From the NCBI RefSeq assembly GCF_024494355.1, contig NZ_JAKNQY010000008.1, positions 1 through 64,000 of the forward strand: a stretch of DNA of 64,000 nucleotides, in the 5' to 3' direction. Numbering within the stretch: the stretch's first letter is position 1; the number at the start of each line of letters is the position of its first letter. The translations under genes and the position numbers were made by a program. Below are positions 60,571 through 64,000 of the stretch, piece after piece. A model generated the notes under the pieces. That model was not told the origin of the DNA. It saw only the letters and a list, made by a program, of their open reading frames with translations, and made no database searches. This DNA is from Pseudomonas sp. Q11 (GTDB taxonomy: Bacteria; Pseudomonadota; Gammaproteobacteria; Pseudomonadales; Pseudomonadaceae).

Positions 60571-63500
60571 ATGGGCGCTTTGTGGCAAACCGATTCGAGT
60601 AAACCTGTGGGCCCGACTGAACGTATGGAAGAAGCACCTTTACCCCAAAAAAAACGCCGAGCAGGGCATGGCTGGCGAGCGTTCTGGTTGTTGCTGTTGA
60701 TTATCGTGGTGGTGGTCGGCCTGGCGGTGGCCAAGGAAATGCGCACATCCAGGTTTCAGGCCCAGGAGATCAGCCGGTACGCCGCGTCTCTGACCTACTC
60801 GGTGCAACCAGGCCCCAGCGACGCCATCGTCTACCCTGGGGCGGGCCCGTTCGACCGGCGGTTGGGCTACAGCTCGCTGGATGAGTTCCTGCCGCGGTTG
60901 CTCAAGCGCGATTACGTGATCCAGGCCCAGGCACGTTTTTCCCCGGCCTTGATGACCTACGTCGACAAAGGCCTGTTCGCCCCCTACGTGGAAAAGATCC
61001 AGGCCGGCCTGACCATCACCGATTGCCGCGTCGCGCCGTTGTACCAGTTCAAGTACCCGCAGCAACTGTACGCAAGCTTCGAGGCAATCCCCCCCGTGGT
61101 GGTGCAAAGCCTGTTGTTCATCGAGAACCGTTTTTTGCTTGACCCCAAGCACCCCCAGGCCAACCCGGCGGTGGACTGGCCGCGCTTCGGCATGGCGGCG
61201 TGGTCCCAGGTGGCCAGGTTCCTGAGTTTACCGGGGCAGTCCGCCGGGGGCAGTACGCTGGCGACGCAGCTGGAAAAATACCGCCACTCCGCCGATGGCC
61301 TGACCGGGTCGGGGGCGGAGAAAATCCGTCAGATGATTTCCGCCAGTGTGCGCGCCTATCAGGCAGGCCCACAGACCCTTGAGGCACGGCAGAAAGTCAT
61401 CCGCGACTACCTCAACAGCGTGCCGCTCTCTGCCGTGCCGGGGCATGGCGAAGTCCACGGCATGGCCGAAGGTTTGCGGGTCTGGTACGGCGCCGATTTC
61501 AAGCGTGCCAACGAACGTTTGTCCAGCAGCGCGACAGATCCAGGCAGCCTCGCGGAAAAAGGCCTGGCCCTGCGGGAAATGCTGTCGTTGATGATCGCCC
61601 AGCGTCGCCCGTCCTACTACCTGTCCAAGGGCCGCGACGAACTGGCGCGCCTGACCGACAGCCACGTCCGGCTGCTGGCCCAGAACGGCGTGATCGACGC
61701 CTCCCTGGCCGAGGCGACCCTGGCAAGCAAAGTCAGTTATCGCGACTGGGTGCAGCAACCCACGATCCAGCCCAACGAAATCAACAAGGGCATCAGCGCC
61801 GCCCGCAGTCGTCTCGCCACGCTGCTCAACCGCTCGTTCTACGACCTCGATCGCCTGGACCTCTCCGCCACCAGCACCTTGCAAAACGACTTGCAGAGCC
61901 AGGCCACCGATTACCTCAAGCGCTTGGCGGACCCGGCGTTCGCAGCCGAAATCGGCCTGATGGGCGAACGTCTGCTGACGCCTACCAGCACCGCCCAGGT
62001 GCGCTACAGTTTCACCCTGCTGGAGCTGACTCCGGACGGGTCGCGCGTGCGCGTGCAAACCGATAGCACCGACCAACCCTTCGACATCAATGAAGGCAGC
62101 AAACTGGAACTGGGCTCCACCGCCAAGTTACGGGTACTCACCACCTACCTGCAGATCATCGCCGAACTGCACGAACGTTATGCCCACGAGCCCTCGGCAA
62201 CATTGAAAAAAACCGAGGTCGCCGATCAGGACCGTCTCTCCCGCTGGGCGGTCGATTACCTGATCCAGCACAACGATCGCAACCTCCCGACGATGCTAGA
62301 GGCGGCGCTGGATCGTACTTATTCAGCCAGCCCCGGCGAGGCGTTTTTCACCGGTGGCGGGCTGCACACCTTCAATAATTTCCGTAGAGAAGATAACGGC
62401 CGAAATCCCACCTTGCGGGACGCCCTGCGCGAGTCGATCAACCTGCCATTCATTCGTCTGATGCGTGACCTGGTGCGTTACGCCACGTATGCGGGTCCCG
62501 ACAGCAGTTCGGGGCTGCTCAAGGACGACAAGAATCCGCGCCGCCAGGAGTACCTGGCCCAGTTTGCCGACCGCGAAGGCACCACGTTCCTGCTCAAGTT
62601 CTGGAGGAAATACCAGAAAAAAGACACGGGCCAGCGTCTCGAAACGTTCCTCGACGGCATGCGCCCCACGGCGATCCGCCTGGCCGCCGTGCACCGTTAC
62701 TTCTTTCCCGGCGACAGCCAGGAGAGCTTCAACCACTTTGTGCGTTCGCACCTCAAGTCGGCCAAGAGTGCCGAAAAACTCACCAACGAACGCCTGGAAC
62801 GGCTCTACCGCAGCTACGGCCCGGGCAGCTATGACCTGCCAGACCAAGGCTTTATCGCCAAAGTCCATCCGCTGGACCTGTGGTTGGTGGGTTATCTGCT
62901 GCACAACCCCGATGCCAAGTTCAGCCAGATCGTCAAAGCCAGCCGGTTCGAGCGCCAGGAGGTCTACAGCTGGCTGTTCAAGAGCCGGCACAAGAGCGCC
63001 CGCGACAGTCGTATTCGTACCATGCTGGAGGTCGAAGCCTTCCTTGATATCCACCAACGCTGGCAGCAAGTCGGCTACCCGTTCGACCATCTGGTGCCGT
63101 CGCTGGCCACCGCCATCGGCAGCTCCGGCGACCGCCCCGCCGCCCTCGCGGAACTGGTGGGCACCATCCTCAACGACGGCATCCGGCTCCCGGCGCTGCG
63201 CATCGACAGCATCGACTTCGCCGTCAATACCCCTTATGAAACACGGCTGATCAGCGACCCGGATAACGGTAAACGGGTGATGCCGGTGGAAGTGGCCCAG
63301 GCCTTGCGCAGTGCGTTGTCCCAAGTGGTCGATGCCGGCACCGCGAAACGGGTGGCCGGCAGTTTCACCCTGGCCGATGGCACACCGTTGTCGATGGGTG
63401 GCAAGACCGGCACTGGCGACAACCGCATCGAAGCCGTTGGTGCCGGCGGGCGGGTCATCAGCTCCAAGTCGATCAACCGCACCGCGACCTTTGTGTTCTA

Positions 63501-63678
63501 CATCGGCGACAGCCATTTCGGCACCCTCACCGCCTATGTACCGGGGGCTTCGGCGCAGAACTTCAAATTCACCTCGGCCTTGCCGGTGCAGGTGCTCAAG
63601 GGCATGGCGCCGTTCCTCTCGCCGTACTTGCAGCCAGGCAGTCATACCCAGTGCCAACCGTTAGTGGCAGGGCAGTAG
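60571..63678 (+). CDS. Atypical class A penicillin-binding protein (transglycosylase/transpeptidase)
   Basis: 1035 residues from the ATG at 60571 (MGALWQTDSSKPVGP; an ATG at 60556 is also possible, neither with a clear ribosome-binding site). A TM anchor (AFWLLLLIIVVVVGLAVA) precedes a GT51-like domain with altered motifs: EDxxFxxHxG reads IENRFLLDP and GGSTITQQ reads GGSTLATQ. The transpeptidase motifs are recognisable: STAK in ELGSTAKLRVL, SIN in RESINLPF, and KTGT in MGGKTGTGD. At ~1035 residues it is longer than PBP1A/1B. It probably modifies peptidoglycan in the periplasm with a specialised role. Its stop codon TAG lies inside the repeat at 63675. Confidence 0.87.
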   Translation: MGALWQTDSSKPVGPTERMEEAPLPQKKRRAGHGWRAFWLLLLIIVVVVGLAVAKEMRTSRFQAQEISRYAASLTYSVQPGPSDAIVYPGAGPFDRRLGYSSLDEFLPRLLKRDYVIQAQARFSPALMTYVDKGLFAPYVEKIQAGLTITDCRVAPLYQFKYPQQLYASFEAIPPVVVQSLLFIENRFLLDPKHPQANPAVDWPRFGMAAWSQVARFLSLPGQSAGGSTLATQLEKYRHSADGLTGSGAEKIRQMISASVRAYQAGPQTLEARQKVIRDYLNSVPLSAVPGHGEVHGMAEGLRVWYGADFKRANERLSSSATDPGSLAEKGLALREMLSLMIAQRRPSYYLSKGRDELARLTDSHVRLLAQNGVIDASLAEATLASKVSYRDWVQQPTIQPNEINKGISAARSRLATLLNRSFYDLDRLDLSATSTLQNDLQSQATDYLKRLADPAFAAEIGLMGERLLTPTSTAQVRYSFTLLELTPDGSRVRVQTDSTDQPFDINEGSKLELGSTAKLRVLTTYLQIIAELHERYAHEPSATLKKTEVADQDRLSRWAVDYLIQHNDRNLPTMLEAALDRTYSASPGEAFFTGGGLHTFNNFRREDNGRNPTLRDALRESINLPFIRLMRDLVRYATYAGPDSSSGLLKDDKNPRRQEYLAQFADREGTTFLLKFWRKYQKKDTGQRLETFLDGMRPTAIRLAAVHRYFFPGDSQESFNHFVRSHLKSAKSAEKLTNERLERLYRSYGPGSYDLPDQGFIAKVHPLDLWLVGYLLHNPDAKFSQIVKASRFERQEVYSWLFKSRHKSARDSRIRTMLEVEAFLDIHQRWQQVGYPFDHLVPSLATAIGSSGDRPAALAELVGTILNDGIRLPALRIDSIDFAVNTPYETRLISDPDNGKRVMPVEVAQALRSALSQVVDAGTAKRVAGSFTLADGTPLSMGGKTGTGDNRIEAVGAGGRVISSKSINRTATFVFYIGDSHFGTLTAYVPGASAQNFKFTSALPVQVLKGMAPFLSPYLQPGSHTQCQPLVAGQ

Positions 63679-63810
63679 GAGCTGCCGAGTGCAACGAGGC
63701 TGCGATCTTGTCCCAGACACTTGAGGTGCAAGCGAAAGGTCAGGATCAAAAGATCGCAGGCTTCGCCAGCTCCTACAGAGCCGAGCGGGAGCAAGCTCCC
63801 TCGCCACAGG
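63675..63810. repeat. gtaggagctgccga-type inverted repeat plus RAYT-family REP
   Basis: 63675-63776 is the same repeat family as 37376-37492: gtaggagctgccgagtgcaa, CGAGGCTGCGATCTTG, then the inverted arm AAGATCGCAGGCTTCG, CCAGCTCCTAC. It begins inside the stop codon of the PBP gene. 63781-63810 is a RAYT-family REP (gagcgggagcaagctccctc). Confidence 0.85.
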
Positions 63811-63869
63811 GTTGTATGTAGAAGCTCAATTCCATGAGCCTCAACGCCTTGCTCTTGCGCTGATTCGCC

Positions 63870-64000
63870 CTACGGCGCAGTCGCATCGAACACCATGTGC
63901 ACCGTGCCGTAGTAGTCGCCAGGCTTGTAGTCGTCATCGGGCTTGATGGCGGCGATGACGAGCGGCACCTGGCGCCCGGGCCGGGCCTCGGTGGCCGAGA
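63870..64000 (-). CDS. C-terminal fragment, probable CS1/CfaB-type fimbrial subunit
   Basis: The minus strand is open from the window edge to TAG at 63872-63870, giving ~43 residues that end IAAIKPDDDYKPGDYYGTVHMVFDATAP. The GDY-x-G-x-V-x-(L/M)-(I/V)-F-(D/E) ending is typical of CS1/alpha-fimbrial and related secreted major subunits, where the last strand donates to the neighbouring subunit. The assignment rests on this ending only, so it is tentative. The gene continues beyond the window. Confidence 0.5.
   Translation of the reverse strand, partial: SATEARPGRQVPLVIAAIKPDDDYKPGDYYGTVHMVFDATAP

Noticed and set aside
62323..63657. 444-residue minus-strand open frame opposite the PBP gene
   Set aside because: Antisense shadow; the PBP carries intact transpeptidase motifs.

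Overview
The window reads as chromosomal DNA of a Pseudomonas of the fluorescens group. The evidence is high GC, Pseudomonas-type REP elements between most genes, a RAYT transposase, a class I fumarase, PykA-type pyruvate kinase, metE/metR, a MifS/MifR-like pair beside a 2-oxoglutarate permease, AruI, DUF6124-type small proteins and a Tc-toxin locus. No rRNA, tRNA, CRISPR array or prophage was seen.

Layout. 1-4.0 kb is an accessory patch. It holds a truncated Ig-like repeat protein, a DUF6124 gene with a long conserved leader, a 126-aa protein resembling the N-terminal module of the Ig-like protein, and a duplicated scar. 4.0-11.5 kb is housekeeping: PilZ protein, lipoprotein, pyk, a diguanylate cyclase overlapping a ferredoxin reductase, and fumarase. 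11.5-23.4 kb is a virulence island: TcB, TcC with a deaminase-like C-terminal toxin, and a convergent 1497-aa LRR/NEL ubiquitin-ligase effector. 23.5-28.5 kb is a 2-oxoglutarate uptake module (sensor, sigma-54 activator, permease). 28.5-32 kb holds a secreted DGFDRT-repeat peptide, a flavin reductase, a small conserved protein, an ABM-like protein and an AraC regulator. 32-36 kb is an arginine-transaminase-type branch (decarboxylase, aldehyde dehydrogenase, LysR). 36-41 kb holds an alpha/beta hydrolase and divergent metE/metR. 41-44 kb has another unknown Ig-like protein and a GNAT/LysE/NUDIX set. 44-46 kb is a repeat nest around a second DUF6124 gene. 46-56 kb is a c-di-GMP/two-component cluster: a degenerate HD-GYP protein divergent from a five-gene operon (GGDEF-EAL, GGDEF-EAL, cytochrome c peroxidase, DAHL-type kinase, receiver-kinase). 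56-64 kb has an FMN glutamate-synthase-like enzyme, an amino-acid permease, RAYT, an atypical class A PBP and the tail of a probable fimbrial subunit.

Links between regions. A 20-bp palindrome (acctgtcagatctgacaggt or a variant) lies 74-91 bp upstream of four loci: the Ig-like gene, the 126-aa gene, tcB and the 40.96-kb gene. This suggests one regulon of surface, insect- or host-directed proteins. In the c-di-GMP operon the two GGDEF-EAL proteins have complementary defects: the first keeps GGDEF and has lost EAL, the second the reverse. They therefore look like a dedicated synthesis/degradation pair. Several start codons below were chosen from ribosome-binding sites and family N-termini rather than the longest reading frame. 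All identifications are by eye from sequence; no database search was run.
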